A stretch of DNA of 64,000 bases from Symbiodinium sp. CCMP2592 (GCA_905221615.1 CAJNDT010006182.1:62001-126000); one strand, 5' to 3'; counted from the first letter of the stretch, positions 1 to 12,209 are shown. Made by a program: numbers and translations. Notes: a model not told the origin generated them from the sequence alone.

Positions 1-2830
1 TCGTGTTGGGGTAATGTCCTTGCTTTGTGCGCTGTCAGGTTCCCTAAGCGTCCGTCCAAATTCCCGAACCCGCAACTCCTGGAGACTCAAATGCCTCACG
101 CCCTTCAATACCCAGACCCACACACCCAGAGGCATCTGACTTCGAATTTGTGCCTTGACAGTATTGTTGAAGTTGGCGAGGGGCTCGCCTGATAGCACAC
201 GTCGGAAGTGTTTAGCGTTCGGACTCACATCTTGCTATTCGTTCCATAGGGTTCAGGCATTACATAAGACCAGAAGACTTAGCGGGTCGCTTTCCAACTC
301 AAGCCTCCATTGAAAAACATGGTACGACCAACTGACCCATCTTCGAACTTACAATGGAGTTCTGCGTAGACTACTTGCAACCTACTCTTCTTTGAAAGTT
401 GGTCCAGAGCTTGGGCTCAGGCTTAATTGGGTTTAGGAGCTCTAACTAAGGCATGATTACGGTTTTCGGGGCGCAGGCCGTGGTGCTTCCGTGCGGATCC
501 CAGGCAACAAAACCCCGACGGCCCAAGCACCTGTCATCAAATCCCAGTGGCAACTGCTTGAAGCCTCAAAAGATAGACCCAAAGACACGGCCAGACAAAT
601 CCTGAACAAGATGACACCCCGAAAATGATTGAATGACCTAGTGCTTGCGGGCTGCATCAGATTCTTTGCGGTCCGAGGAGCCACTCAGGGGGACTGTACT
701 GAACGCTACAACACCACCAATGATCTCACTATTCTAGAACTACTGGCATTGCGTTGAATACGAAGGTCTACCCAAATCTCAACCCCTGCTCCCGACTTCA
801 CCCTTCAGGAAAACCAAGTCTGCCGAGAATTGCGGAGAAGCGGCCCATGCCCAAAAGGACCACGGACGTCAGCCGCAGGCCTTTTCCGAGAAGGGTGCAA
901 CGAGGGCTTGCAGGAAAAGCCTAAAGCCAGGATTTGAGGGTTTAATTAGGGCTGCGTGGGATTTCGCTCTTCTTAAAACCTCGCAACAGAATCGCAAATC
1001 TATATGTCCCCGAGAACGTTATACCCGCCTGATCGGAGACACAGAAACATACATCACGGCCCTCAGGCAATACAATAACCCCAGCATGCATGTAGTCTCA
1101 AGCACTGCTGTGGTTCTTGAACATGGTGCGGCCACGGTTTTGAAAAGACATGATGCTTCACCCAGACCCCAAAAACCAACACAACACTCTCATCCTGCTC
1201 CAAAAACTAAGTAAACGAGAACACCGTCATGTGGCCCAAAGCCGACATCTTAAACTTCATCGTTTTGACTGAACCCACAAACCTCATACCCCTTCCTCAA
1301 TCTTACAACCCATAGCGCCCAAAGAGCCAAACCCTAAACCCTCAGCCCTAAACCCTGAACCCTGAAAGCCCTGAGGCCGAAGAAAGAGTGCCTTGCTGCC
1401 GCAGCCGTGCCGAGAAGCGGGCCGCCTGGCAAGGTCTTGGGCCTTATAATAAGGATCCTACTACTTAGGGTACTATACTATTATTATGACTATGATTATT
1501 ATCATTAGGGGCCCCCAAAAACCTACCTCTTTTTAGGGCTCCTTATTATGAGCCTCTTGGGCTTCCTTGGACTTTTTGAGGTTCGGATCATATGCGGTTC
1601 TAGAATATGTTCCCATATCGTCGAATATACTGGGGTATATTAAAATAAACTACAAGCTACGAGAGTATCCTAAATAGTATAGTATACTACAATACACTCC
1701 AACTACTGGTAACGGCCTTTTGGAATTTAGGCTAGGTTGACGGTTTGGGACCGGTGCCTTACAGTGGATAGGGGATCCCTCTGCTTTCTAGGTCCTTCTG
1801 CAGCGAATCTTGCCTAAAGATCCTCCTACGGGGAGAGATGTGATGTTCAACTTGAGCCACACCAGGCCCCCATCCATCTGGATGCACCCTTGAAGCTTGA
1901 AACCTAAGAACATTGTCATGAAACTGCGAAGCCGACACTGGCCACCACTACCCCAGGCACGCCTATAGATTGCGGATTGAAGGCGGCTAATCTGTTATCT
2001 CCGTCTCCTTGTTCAGGCTGCCGGGTTTGAGGCTTGAAGACTAAGACCAATGGGGGGGTTCAGGTCCCTGACAGGTCGCAAACCATTGAATTAACGTCCA
2101 GGAAGCACATACCAGCTGCGGACCTGCTCGAAAATTTCGGCGGCGGTCAAATGGCGCCTGCGGGGAAAGTCTCCTATGCTCCTGCTGTTTTCAAGTTTCA
2201 CGAGGCTGAAAAGTAGACAGCACAATCTCAAATTTGCTAAGGCTTTTAGTAGCACCTCCAGGGCTTTTGCGACATCGGTGTAATGTGGGACTGAAGTCGT
2301 GGGCGTTCCAGGTCCACGTGGATTCACAGGCTGTGGTGCTGTGCAACGTTTGGTGCATCAACACCCACATCTTTGCCACGGGGTGTAAGCCCTTGGTGCT
2401 AACTGCTAGACCTTAAACCCTGAAACTAAATCGCTTCAACCCTGAAACCTAAATCCTCTAACACTTGAATCTTAAATTTCAATCACTGGGCCTACGATCC
2501 CGAACCATACGGAATCGCGAGCAACTGCAGGAAGGCCGAGGCGCTTGAAACCCATCTGCCCCGTCGCACAGAAAACACAGCCCATCGCACAGCCAACCTG
2601 CAAAGCAGGGTTTAGGGCTTAGGGCCTAGGTCCTAGGTTTTAGGGTTCAGGGCTGAGGGTTTGCGCCTGAAGGTTTAGCGTTGAGGGCTTAGGGTGTGGA
2701 ACGCTGTAACAATGATAACAATACTCGTAATACTCGTGATAGGCAGGGTCTGGAGGGTCTGGGATTGAGCGATCCGAAAGCGGATCAGCACAGCCCAGGA
2801 CCCCAGACACCGGCTTGGGCTTCGACTCAC
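1..2830. other. Gene-poor left edge
   Basis: I see no reading frame here that I can support as a gene; open frames are short and lack convincing splice junctions. The stretch holds scattered telomere-like words, for example a run of CCCTAAA/CCCTGAA units around 1318-1372 and again near 2590-2690, plus AT-rich tracts around 1440-1680 rich in short TACTATA-like words. The terminal exon of the minus-strand gene at 2831-4210 may extend below 2830, but its end could not be fixed. Confidence 0.4.
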
Positions 2831-4210
2831 GAGGGGCAGGGTTCGCCATGAGCCTCGTACCATGAGCTGCAGAGGCGAGGCCACCAGGCTTCGCGATGAC
2901 TTCTCGAGGATCGTGGGTGTAGCAGTTCTTGCCATCGTGGTGATGACCATGGCGCACAAGATTGCAATTGCCCTGGCCAAGTGCACAGACGAGGGCGAGT
3001 GGTGGCAGTCGACCAAAGTCCGACGGAAGATGCAGATAGAAACCCTTGCGATCACTGCAGGCCCCCTCATTGCCCAGCGCATGAGGCAAACACACTTACC
3101 ACATTCTGCATACGTTGATCACCGTGTTTCCATCTTTGTGGGAATTGCAGTGGTGATCGTCATTGCCTCGGCAGTTTGGGCAGGTTGGGCCCGGCCCATC
3201 GGGAATGCGAAGCCTTGCGTCGGCAGTTACCTCTACGAGTACTTTGGGGCGCTCGGCGCTGTGAAAGCCTGCTGGTGCTTCCAAGCTGGTCATCACATCT
3301 ACTTACAAGACTTGTGCGTCATCGGGTTCGACAAACAGGCGAGCTCCGTCCAGAAGAGGGGTGGGACTGTAGGTGTCAAGGAGGGTCCTGATAATAAGGA
3401 TCCTAGTATTGAGGGTGAGATGACAGTCCAAGTCCTGGCGATTGTGGAACCTACAGGCACTTCGTCGGTCAGGAGCTTTGCCTTGACGAAAAACATGCCA
3501 CCCGACGCAGGGATCTTCAGGTTTGGCGTTTAGGGAATCCCATGAGTGTGGAGGCATTGATATGCTCATGCCGGCGGGGCCTGTTGAATACGCCATACAG
3601 GGCAGGTATTTTCTGGGGAAAGAGACCGAAACTCCCGCAAACCCTACATCATCACTCTTCGAGGTGAACCTGAAAGCCTGACTTGGCTTTGGATCTTTGC
3701 GTGACCTAAAGCATCTAGAGTGGTGGGGCGGGCTGTCTAAGGCTGAGGGCCTTTTGTTGCTTGCTTCGGGCTCAGGGCCAAGGCCTGGCTGGAGATGCAG
3801 GCTGTTCGGCGCCCGTCCTGGCATAAGCACAAGCCCGGGCTCCATGTCCTCAGGCCTGAGGACTAAGCACAAAGCCTTCCTTAAGCCGCTCGCGCTAAGC
3901 CCCGCAAGGCATCACAATTCAAGCCCAAAGCGGAGACCTAACTCCTCCACAGAAACTTCGGATTTCAGGAAGCTACCGCCCATCTACTGGAGCTGTCGAT
4001 CCGAGAGTTGCATCAGGGTTGTGGATTGCACTAGATGTATCTGCCTGCCCTGTCCCGAAACATGGCGAAGCTCCTGATAGGGCATGAGCACGGACTCGAT
4101 CGCATGGCCTTCGGGTAGCCGGTATGCGACCTGCACGCGATGCGCGGGATGTTGGTGCTGCCCATTCGGATAAAATCGTAAAGTGTAAACTCTCCGCCGC
4201 ACATGCTGAA
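2831..4210 (-). CDS. Split gene, unknown protein with paired-Cys (zinc-type) motif
   Basis: I do not recognise the family. Four exons on the minus strand join in phase: 3612..3451, 3366..3307, 3258..3100 and 3054..2831. Donors at 3306 and 3099 are GTAAGT, the exit donor at 2830 is GTGAGT, and the entry acceptor is a pyrimidine run ending CCCCAG. Two introns are only 48 and 45 nt; reading through either meets a TAA at once, so they must be removed. The third exon ends with CPNCRG and, after 20 residues, a VCRM that continues across the intron to C, giving two Cys pairs like a zinc ribbon. The next exon is rich in His/Cys (HGHHHDGKNC). Two tentative upstream exons are 4210..4131 and 3972..3938, in phase with each other but with at least one exon missing before 3612. 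Neither start nor stop is identified. A 223-codon plus-strand frame (2862-3533) overlaps and is treated as a shadow. Confidence 0.5.
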
Positions 4211-4243
4211 CTGTCACAGCCTAAACCTAAAAGGAAGAACACG

Positions 4244-4306
4244 CATCATCATCATCATCATCTTCATCATCAGCAGCAGCATCATCATCAGCAGCATCAT
4301 CATCAG
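4244..4306. repeat. CAT/CAG trinucleotide microsatellite
   Basis: Runs of CAT interrupted by CAG blocks. In one plus frame it reads as a poly-His/Gln string, which makes the overlapping 248-codon frame (4124-4870) look longer than it deserves. Confidence 0.85.
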
Positions 4307-5110
4307 TGCTACCAAAACCACTTGGTCATTTCCTCATCATCCTCACCAGGATCCCTGGTTCGCAACCTTCAAAACCACACATACAGCATGGCTCGGATCT
4401 CGTGGACAGAAGCTACACAGGGCTCAGGCCCTAAGCCTAAACATTACACCCAGGCCGGAACCCTGTGGAGCGACGACCCCTCCAGGCCCTCTGAGCCACA
4501 ACAACTAGAACAAGCGACAAGCCTTCACGGTGCCGTCGTTCGACTCCTGGAAATCCAGACGATTGGGGGCAAGCCCCGGCTCGACGGTTGTATAAACCAA
4601 GTTCTGCGTACAGCACTGATATTCAGCGAAGGCCTTCCAAAACAATCGATCAATCGATGCAATTCTGCCCAATCCTTCTACAGCTTCGGCTCCCTGTCGC
4701 CGGGAGCAGTAACATGTGCCACACTGCTCAGGCTCGGCACAAAACAGTCGTCAACAAGTTCTACGTCCGACACTCTGAACTGTACGTACCCTCCAAAAGG
4801 AAATGCAGCTGCAAGTAAACAGCGTGTTCTTGCACATCAGAATATTTTCACACCAAGACCTGCCTGCTAAGGTGCCCACTATCACGTGCCCGCCAAAGCA
4901 AGTAACCTAACTTGAAGCGAAACCTATCTGCGACATGCGCGATGCCCTACGTACCAAAACGCCCCGCGACCCCAACCCGCAAACCCTCAACCTTCGGAGC
5001 TTGCCACTGCTGAACCCCCCCGTTCCTGCTCAGCAAGAATCTTCCAGTCAGCCGCACCTGGTCACGTGTTGGAGTTTATCGGTGAGAGCTCTTTCAGGTG
5101 AGGATGCCCC

Positions 5111-5518
5111 TTGTTTCCAAGTAAGGTCCCCGCTACTCTGCTGACTGCGGCTTTCTACAGACTCGGCGCTCTGGGGAAAACCATCTATCAGGGGCTAGGT
5201 GAGCAGGCTTTCCGTTTGGTCATCGTCACCTGCGTGCTCAAGAACGAATTGCACAAACAGCGAAGTCGAACGGCGACGCTTCGGGCACCTGCGTGTGCAT
5301 TGCGCAAGTTTCAGTGCTTCCGGTGTGCTCAGACCTGGGTTCCTGCTGACGCCAGGTGGCGCAGACAAGCCTGTCCCGACAGAAACCCTGCAACATCAGT
5401 TGCAAACCCACACCCTGAACCCTTAATCCTAAACAGCCTAAACCTCTCAACATCTCCAACAAAACGACACTCTTTTTGTAACTGTAGAGAACCCCTAGTA
5501 TTCCTTGAAACTATGTAG
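5111..5518 (+). CDS. Possible plus-strand coding segment, unassigned
   Basis: An open plus-strand frame whose first part (about 5160-5400) reads like protein, including LGALGKTIYQGL and a basic helix-like stretch. It begins right after a good acceptor (CTTTCTACAG, ending 5160), and a GTGAGC donor-like site follows at about 5198, so it could be one or two exons. Its end is telomere-like DNA read as codons, so the true 3' boundary lies upstream of 5400. The opposite strand is also partly open. No family recognised. Confidence 0.25.
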   Translation: MFPSKVPATLLTAAFYRLGALGKTIYQGLGEQAFRLVIVTCVLKNELHKQRSRTATLRAPACALRKFQCFRCAQTWVPADARWRRQACPDRNPATSVANPHPEPLILNSLNLSTSPTKRHSFCNCREPLVFLETM

Positions 5519-5770
5519 AGCCCTGTCCAGCAACGCTACGCAACGCTGAAACTTGAGGAGCCCCTGGGCTGGCAAAGCCGCTTCGCGCCTGCCGTCGCCA
5601 GCTTCGCCAGGGAGTGCCGCACGCCTGAGCAGCGTCGGAGGGAGCTCGATTTGGGGCTTAATACGGGGGCCTTGGTAATTAGAATAGGGTTTTGGGGTAT
5701 ACTAGACTATAGTTAAAATAAGAACCCCCCAAAATAATATTGGTAATGATTTGGGCCGCTGCAAAACGGT

Positions 5771-8534
5771 TCAGGGTTTGGCGCCGGCACTCTCCCAGGC
5801 TACCAGGGAACTCCAAATGGCCCATTGCATCCAAAGAAGCCAGAAAGCCCCGAAACCCAGCTCCCAAATTAACCTCGGAGATCCTCGATAATTGGGCTGT
5901 ATTGGGCTATCTTCAGAGTACCCCCGGGAGGATCTAGAAAGTAGATCCCCTAATTTGGGATTTGGGGCCCTGTACTACTAAGGGTACTTTACAGGAACCC
6001 CCATTTAGGGATCTACTTGTTGGATCCTCCCGGCAGTCTGAGTATATAGCCTCTGGGCTCTACCGGAGATTCCCTCCTGCTCTCGAAAATTGCCCAGGAA
6101 GGATCCGAGGCGTGCGCCAAGGGCGATGTTCTTCATCTCCAAGAAGTCCTCTACGGTTTGGGCAAAGACATAGGGCTTAAGGCTTAAGGCTTAAAGGCTT
6201 GCGGGTCAGGGTGCGATTTCGCTACATGTTACGACGAGGGTAGAACCTTGAATCTAAAACAACAAGCCCCGCAGGCACTAAACCACTAGAGAGGTCGTCT
6301 TGCAATCTCAAGCCGCCAATCCCTATAAAGCCTAAATCTGAACCACAACCTCCCAAGCCACGGCCTTCAGTTGGACATGGCCGCTGCAGGTTTTCGGCTT
6401 AGGGGTTTGAAGGATTAGGTCCTGAGGAAAGGTCTTTCCAAATTTCGGGTTGAAGGCTTTAGTTAGAGAGCGGCCGAGGACTTTGAGGCTTCGGATGCAG
6501 GGATTTGGATGTCGCTACAACTTGGAGGGTGTGTTTCTGTTCGGACCCACTTTCAGGGTTTCGAACACGGTCCTGGACTCCCTTTTCGTAGATCCACTGC
6601 CGCAGCTGCTTGGTGACCTGCAAGGGGCTTGTGTTAAGATACAGAGACGCTGACATACAGCTCTGTCCAAAGGACTCTTTGGGCTCGTAAAGTACATAAA
6701 TCCCAGGACCTAAAGAAGAAACCTGCGCCTTTGGCGGGGTGTTTCAGCGTCCAGGGTTGAGGGTTTGGACTTCAGAGCTTCAGGCTTGAGCTCGGAGGCA
6801 TGGCTGAGCCATCGTGGTTTGGCCTCCCGACTCGTCTGTTCCCACACTCCCGCGACGATTGAAAACCTTAGAGCCTCCCCCTCGACTCAACACCAAACCC
6901 TTAAGTCCCTTAAGCGGGCTTGAGACCGAAACCCAAAACCCGAAACCCCGATTAGTTAGTTACAAGCTCAAAAAATGAATCCCCAAGCCCAATTTTCGCA
7001 CGCACACCTCAGCGCCCCAACACCCCGGACCTGCTTCTCCAAGCCGAGCTCCCGAATGACGTAGTAATCGAAATCGTAGGGATCCAACCTTGGAGTTGAA
7101 GCCCACGGGGTTCGCGGCTCATGCTGCTGTGCTTAGGCTTATACAGGCATTTCATCGGAACTCGCATGCCCAAGCAAACCTGCCGCCGCGGCGCTGGTAG
7201 AGGTTCATCTTCGGCAGGCCTTTAGCGGCCATGGCCTCCAGGTTCACAGGTCGAACTGGTGGCTCCAGCTCGATCCTCCGCAGCTGCTGTCGTGGCTGCT
7301 TCTCCGGCCAGCTCTGACCCCTGCGAGGTGCCTCTCGGTCCCGAAACGCCTGGGAACGGCCTCTTGCAGACTCAGCCGGACCCGGATTGCTGTCACCGGG
7401 CCGAAAGACCGGGGGCCTCCAAGGCTCCCGGCGGGAACCGCCTTGTTCAGCCGGCGCCGGCTGGCGTGCTCGGGCCGCTCGGGCGGCTGGCGCCTGCGCG
7501 GCAGACGGGTCGGACTCGGACCCGTCCTCCATGAAGCGCGTGCGGGCGCGGCGTCGCAGCGGCCGCTGGCGACGCCATGGCCTCCGTTCGTCGGATTCGT
7601 CGTCCTCGAACTCGTCGGGCACAGCGCTGACGTCATCTGGCTCTAGCCATTCGTCATCCAGGGGCTCTTCGGGTTTGTATTCTCCCTGCTTCTTGCCAAT
7701 GTTCGGATCCTGCCAGTTGATGTTGTACTGGCCTTCGTCACCTCAGGGAGCAGCAGCTATCGCAAGTCTCATAATGTCTGCCCAGGGGACCCCAGCCGTC
7801 TCTCGCACTACACCACAGCATGTTTCCCGAGCATCCTAGAGACAGCTCCAGGCGGCCGCCGAGAGGACTGGGATACCAATGAGCAGGGCTACATCGAGGA
7901 AGCGATGACTTTGAGAAGGAGACCCAACAAGTAGGTGAGAGAGCATGGGGATGGCACGGAGAGAAGCAACAAACAGGCACTCCATGCCCTTGACTGCCGT
8001 CAACGGAACAGATACTTCACCTGCCTGCCCCTTCGCTGGCATCTAAAAAGGTTCTACGCTTCGGGATCAAGAAACCGAGGGAACCCTTCTTGACATGCTG
8101 CTCATGGACCCTTCGGCTGAGCTTGTCGCAATCCGTACGAAAAACTTGTCAAGGGCAGAAAAAAATCAGCTAGAATCTTGACCTTATGCGAATCAGGTGT
8201 GGAGCAGCTTACTTTGCGGGTTTGGGAGCCAAGACGCTCAATTGCCGATTGGCTTACACCCCAAGTCCTTAGTTAGTCTCAAACCTGGAAAGCCTGAAGC
8301 TCTGAAGCCTAATCCCTAAACCCTAAACCTTAATCCCTAAACCCTAAACTAAACCCTAAACTAAACCCTAAACTAAACCCTAAACCCTAAACCTTCAACC
8401 CTCTTCCCTAAACCCTAAGCCCTAAACCGAGGATCTTCACAACACCCCGCCCCTCAACCTTGCCACTCTCCGCGGCCGTCGCCGACCTTCTCGGGGCCGT
8501 CCTGGTAGGACGGGGTTTGCCTGGGGTTTTTCAT
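5771..8534 (-). CDS. Seven-exon gene, 370-aa predicted membrane-anchored protein
   Basis: I do not recognise the family. Exons: 8534..8459, 8144..8025, 7741..7180, 7088..7031, 6617..6573, 6175..6064 and 5910..5771. All six junctions keep phase (cumulative 76, 196, 758, 816, 861, 973, 1113 nt), giving 370 codons plus TGA. Four introns are GT-AG, one is GC-AG (8024-7742) and one GA-AG (6572-6176), a donor mix reported for dinoflagellates. The protein has an acidic stretch around residues 85-125 (LDDEWLEPDD and a following run of D/E), a long Arg/Pro/Gln-rich region to about 240, a compact region with LDPYDFDYYVIREL and FAQTVEDFLEMKNIALG, and a Trp-rich hydrophobic segment at about 337-363 that could span a membrane near the C-terminus. 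The ATG at 8534 is provisional because the frame is open upstream. The first intron contains a telomere-like array. Confidence 0.75.
8308..8428. repeat. Telomere-like array inside an intron
   Basis: About 120 bp of CCCTAAA units with slips (CCCTAAACTAAA, CCCTTAAT) lying in the first intron (8458-8145) of the seven-exon gene. On the sense strand of that gene it reads TTTAGGG. It shows that these arrays do not mark a chromosome end here. Confidence 0.85.
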
Positions 8535-9907
8535 GGTGGCTTCAACCTTGAATACCGAAGAATCCTTATTGGTAGGCGATGTAACTTTTCGATGTGGGCT
8601 TCTGGGTCTGAAGCGCAGATTTGAAAGTCTTCTTGGTCCTTGGTGCTTGGGATTGGGGGTGTCAGATGCTAAAATCCAAAGCCTGCAACCCTCAATCTTT
8701 TCCTCTCTAAACTCCAAACCCAGGACCTCAAACCCCTAAACCCTGGCACCCACCCCAACGCCCCTTAACTCCCGACTCCTCGAAGCGGGAGGGCCGGAGT
8801 GGCCGACGGAAGAAGTTCTGCTGCCTCAGCTTTGGGTGCAGGAATGCTTTTAGAGCGCCTTTTCCGCCTGCCTGAAGTCTCAAGCATCTGAATCCGCATT
8901 GCGGAAGGGCATGTAAACACACCCCCCACCTCATCGCACGACTGAGAGCTGGGTTTAGGGTTTCTGGGTTCAGGGCTTATGGTTTAGGCTTTTGGGTTCA
9001 AGGATCAAGGGTCTCGGGCTACGGGGATTGAGCTTCGGGGTGAACGGCCTGGGGACACGCTGATGTTCAGTCTACAACACCCGAACCTATCGAATGGATG
9101 CTTTCGAATGGATGCAAACCTCATCCCCGACAAGAATCCAAATCCTAAACCCCCAAAGCAACTCTACTCTGGAGCCTTAAACCCTACTGCATCCTGAAAA
9201 ACCACAGGTACCTATGCCCTAAGGCTTTAGGCCCTGAAACCTGAAACCTTAAACACCCAAAAGCCCAAAAGCCCTGAACCCCCCCCCAAGCCTAGGATCC
9301 CAGCGCCAAGGTGCTTTTGCCTCGGCTTGAACGCCTGTAGACCTGCTCAGCTTCCCAGCTTCTTTTCGAGATTTTAAAGGATTTGAGAGAAGGGTTTCGC
9401 TATTGTCCAAGGCCTACAGCTAGGGTAGCGATTAGTAGAACCGCTTGCACACTGTGTTCGGCCCCCCCTGCGCGATCCTGTGCGTCCGCGTCGGTGCTCT
9501 TCCCGGCCAAGAGCGCAGAAAGCCAGGAGGGCATGGACAGTGACGCAGAGGCCGAAGCCCAAAACCTGCAGTGTTCTGAACAGGGCTGGCGGGTGTACCG
9601 CAGTACGGACCTCTACTAGTCTAGACGGATATGAGTTTAAGCTGGCTGAGGCCTTAGCACAGAGGCTTTTCGGATGTTCGCATCAAGGTCCAGCGGCTTT
9701 CAGGCTTTCGGGGCAGGACAAATCGTTGCTGGGGACTTGGGCATCACTGAAGCTGACACAAAACGGAAGGTTTAGGTCTAGAGCAGACTCATACCCGCCT
9801 TAACATTCAAGATTCCAGGCCGAAACTCAGCTTGGGTCGCGACTTTGCATTGGTCTGGTTCGGTCTTTGCACTTCTGCAGGATTCATCGAATATCTGCTA
9901 GACTTAC

Positions 9908-10030
9908 AAACTCCACACTCAGCAACTAGCGCAAGCAAGTTTCGGGCGTAGAGTCGTGCGTCGGGTTGGGCGCTAGATTGACTTCCCGGGTCACGACCAT
10001 CCCCACTTGGCTCTATGCGTTCCAGGACCC
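9908..10030 (-). CDS. Possible single exon with GTAAGT donor
   Basis: A minus-strand segment of 123 nt flanked by an AAAG acceptor and an exact GTAAGT donor at 9907. The frame reads VLERIEPSGDGRDPG at its start and ARLYARNLLALVAEC near its end, which looks protein-like. I could not find a neighbouring exon with matching phase, so this is only an exon candidate. Family unknown. Confidence 0.35.
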
Positions 10031-11008
10031 CTTTGATGCAGTGCTTTTGTCCATGATCTTTTTTTTTTGCTAAATGCGGATAGTGCCGAGTCTTGTAGCA
10101 GAACATGACTAACGACTACCAGTACTGCGACGACTACGACGAATAGGAACAGGACCAGGACGACGACGAGGAAGAGGAAGAGGACGAGTACGAGGATGCA
10201 ATTGGCTGCCCAGGTGGCCGCTGCGGAGACCAGGCGAAACTGCAGCAGGGCTTTCAGGGGCTGAGCTCCCTGCTTGCTACACCCTGAACCTCCAAACCCG
10301 TAATCCTGTCAACTGTCAATCCCGAAAATACAGGGGTCGGAATTGGTGCCAAGAATACCAACAACAGCAGGCAGTACAAGCTGCAATACAAGCTACAAAG
10401 ACTCATGCTCATACAACACCTACTAGCGCTACTGCTAGTCTTGATACTGGAGCCCCCCCTCTCCGCACCTCACGCCGGAAACCTTGCGGCGACCCTGAGC
10501 AAGCTCTGCCCATGGCTGCCGCAAGGCTTTGGAGACTTGGGGTTTAAGGGTGATGGCTCCAGGCTGAAAAGGCTCAGAGACTGCTAAACCTAGACTGTTG
10601 ACTCCAGGATCTCCATTTCCTCGAGCTTGAGGCCTTCGGAGTTGGTCATGTTGGAACTTTCACAGGGGAGGAAATATGGCACGAGCTGGGAGCATGCAGT
10701 TTAGTCGGGGGGCTGCTGATCTCAGCCAATGACAGCGCCTGTGCTGCAAAACTGTGCTTAAGCCAACGCTTCCGGCACAGAAGCATGCCCTGGCATGCCG
10801 CATTAGCCTCTACACTCTGCAACCTCATGCACAAGATCCTAACCCCGCCTGGCTTTGCTCGGGCTACGTGGCAACCCTGAACTCTGAACCCTCGGCCCTG
10901 AACCTGAACCCGAAAAGCCTAGACTTCTAAGCCCTAAATCCCTCGAGACCCAAAACCAACATCAAGGACGCCCGGCCCTCCACCCTCAATCCCTAAGGTG
11001 CCCATGGC

Positions 11009-11407
11009 CTGCCTCGAGCACTTGGCAAACCACCGCCGGCGGATGCCGGAAGGAGCGAAGCTCAGCCAGTTGCTTCGCGGTGACCTGCCATGTGAGGACG
11101 CAGACTGTGATAATGACTGCTTGTGGAGTTGCTACGAGATGCTAGATGTACAAGCATTCTGTGCGTAAGGGCCAAGAGTACTGTCAGCAACAACCATAAC
11201 AACCGCGTATGCAGCATCGTCACCATCACCTAAGCACTCCCGAGCAAGCGACGCCTCTTGTGCCAACCGCTGAGCGAGGCGCATGCTCCCGGAAGGCCGT
11301 GGCACAGGTCCTCCATAGATTTGACTGAGCGTTGCGAATTCCAGACAGTGTCGCAGTGCTTCGGCCTTAGGGTTTGGGAACTCTTCAGAAAGAATGACGT
11401 CAGGGTG
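11009..11407 (-). CDS. Two exons of a gene with dynein-stalk-like motif
   Basis: Exon 11407..11230 (178 nt) joins 11104..11009 in phase across a 125-nt GT-AG intron. The first exon reads as a helical stretch including LRHCLEFATLSQIYGG and RLAQRLAQEASLARECL. The second includes LAELRSFRHPPAVVCQVLEA. That pattern (acidic residue, L, R/K-S, two prolines, V, then V-x-E-A) resembles the conserved segment of dynein heavy chains next to the stalk, where PP precedes a V-x-E-A-V helix. The first exon does not obviously match dynein, so the assignment is weak. Start and stop lie outside the two exons; the second may leave through a GC donor at 11008. Confidence 0.4.
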
Positions 11408-11659
11408 CTACAGGACTCACAGAAGCTAGTTGCAGCTAGTTGCAACCGGGAGCATGACGAAGTTTGCGCGCGACGGCCGTAGCAAAGATCCGGCTCCAGC
11501 CCCTGAACCCTCAACCTTCTACGTCTCGCAGCCCCTGAATCCTGCACCCTCGAACCCCACGCAGTCACAACCCATAAGCTGCACATGCAGGTTCAGAAAC
11601 TATTTCGACAGTCTTGCTCACCAACATAGAAGGCTTCTGACAAGACCAGGCCACCTTGC

Positions 11660-12169
11660 CTACCGGTCGAATGCCTTGCAGCACCCCTTCGGGAGCTTTG
11701 TGCGATTGATCCTGGGCTTTCGGGACTGGGCCGTCGTTGACGATTTCGGGGAATCAGTGTTGAGCTCAGATCTTGTCTTTTTCGCCCAGAGCCAGCTCTT
11801 AATGCCCTCCCCCCCCGGCCCCCAACACCCGCCCGCAGCCACATTCGTCGTTTTCTTGGACCCTGCGCCTGCGACCGGGCCGAGGGCCGAGGCGGACGAT
11901 GCGAAGCTTTCAGAAGTAGAAACTGGTACTGTCTGTTGAGCATGGTTGCATTGCTGAACCATTATTGCTTCGGTTTCGGGAGGATTTGCCTCTGAGCTCG
12001 GCAGAAGCCAGGAGAAGTATGTTGGGCAGATACCTGTGTCTAGGGTCGCGGACAACAGTCGCCGAAGCTCTTTATAGCAGAGCCACTGTGCAAGGACGAC
12101 TCGACCACCCTTGCTTCCGCAATAGTGGACATGGAAATGATGACAGACAGCGTCACGAATACCCATCAT
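11660..12169 (-). CDS. Possible 169-aa coding frame, unknown
   Basis: One uninterrupted minus-strand frame. The N-terminal part (GIRDAVCHHFHVHYCG, then LAQWLCYKELRRLLSATL) looks like a folded helical region with His and Cys; the middle is Ser/Ala/Gly-rich and the end basic. It stops at 11660 but a GT donor-like site sits just before the stop, so it may be an exon feeding the partial gene at 11407. The opposite strand has a comparable open frame (11430-11939), which halves my confidence. Family not recognised. Confidence 0.35.
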   Translation of the reverse strand: MMGIRDAVCHHFHVHYCGSKGGRVVLAQWLCYKELRRLLSATLDTGICPTYFSWLLPSSEANPPETEAIMVQQCNHAQQTVPVSTSESFASSASALGPVAGAGSKKTTNVAAGGCWGPGGEGIKSWLWAKKTRSELNTDSPKSSTTAQSRKPRINRTKLPKGCCKAFDR

Positions 12170-12209
12170 TATGTCGCGGACAGGAAGAACAAGTTACTCA
12201 CTAACGGTA

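Noticed and set aside
2862-3533. 223-codon plus-strand frame with two membrane-like segments
   Set aside because: The minus strand gives a chain of exons in phase with GTAAGT and GTGAGT donors over the same bases; the apolar stretches are the complement of His/Asp/Asn-rich codons.
3984-4217. Minus-strand stretch LPEGHAIESVLMPYQ resembling the N-terminal part of RlmN methyltransferases
   Set aside because: No CxxxCxxC radical-SAM motif follows, and a different minus frame over the same bases ends at a better splice donor in phase with a further exon.
4124-4870. 248-codon plus-strand frame with poly-His
   Set aside because: Its length depends on the CAT microsatellite; composition elsewhere is not protein-like.
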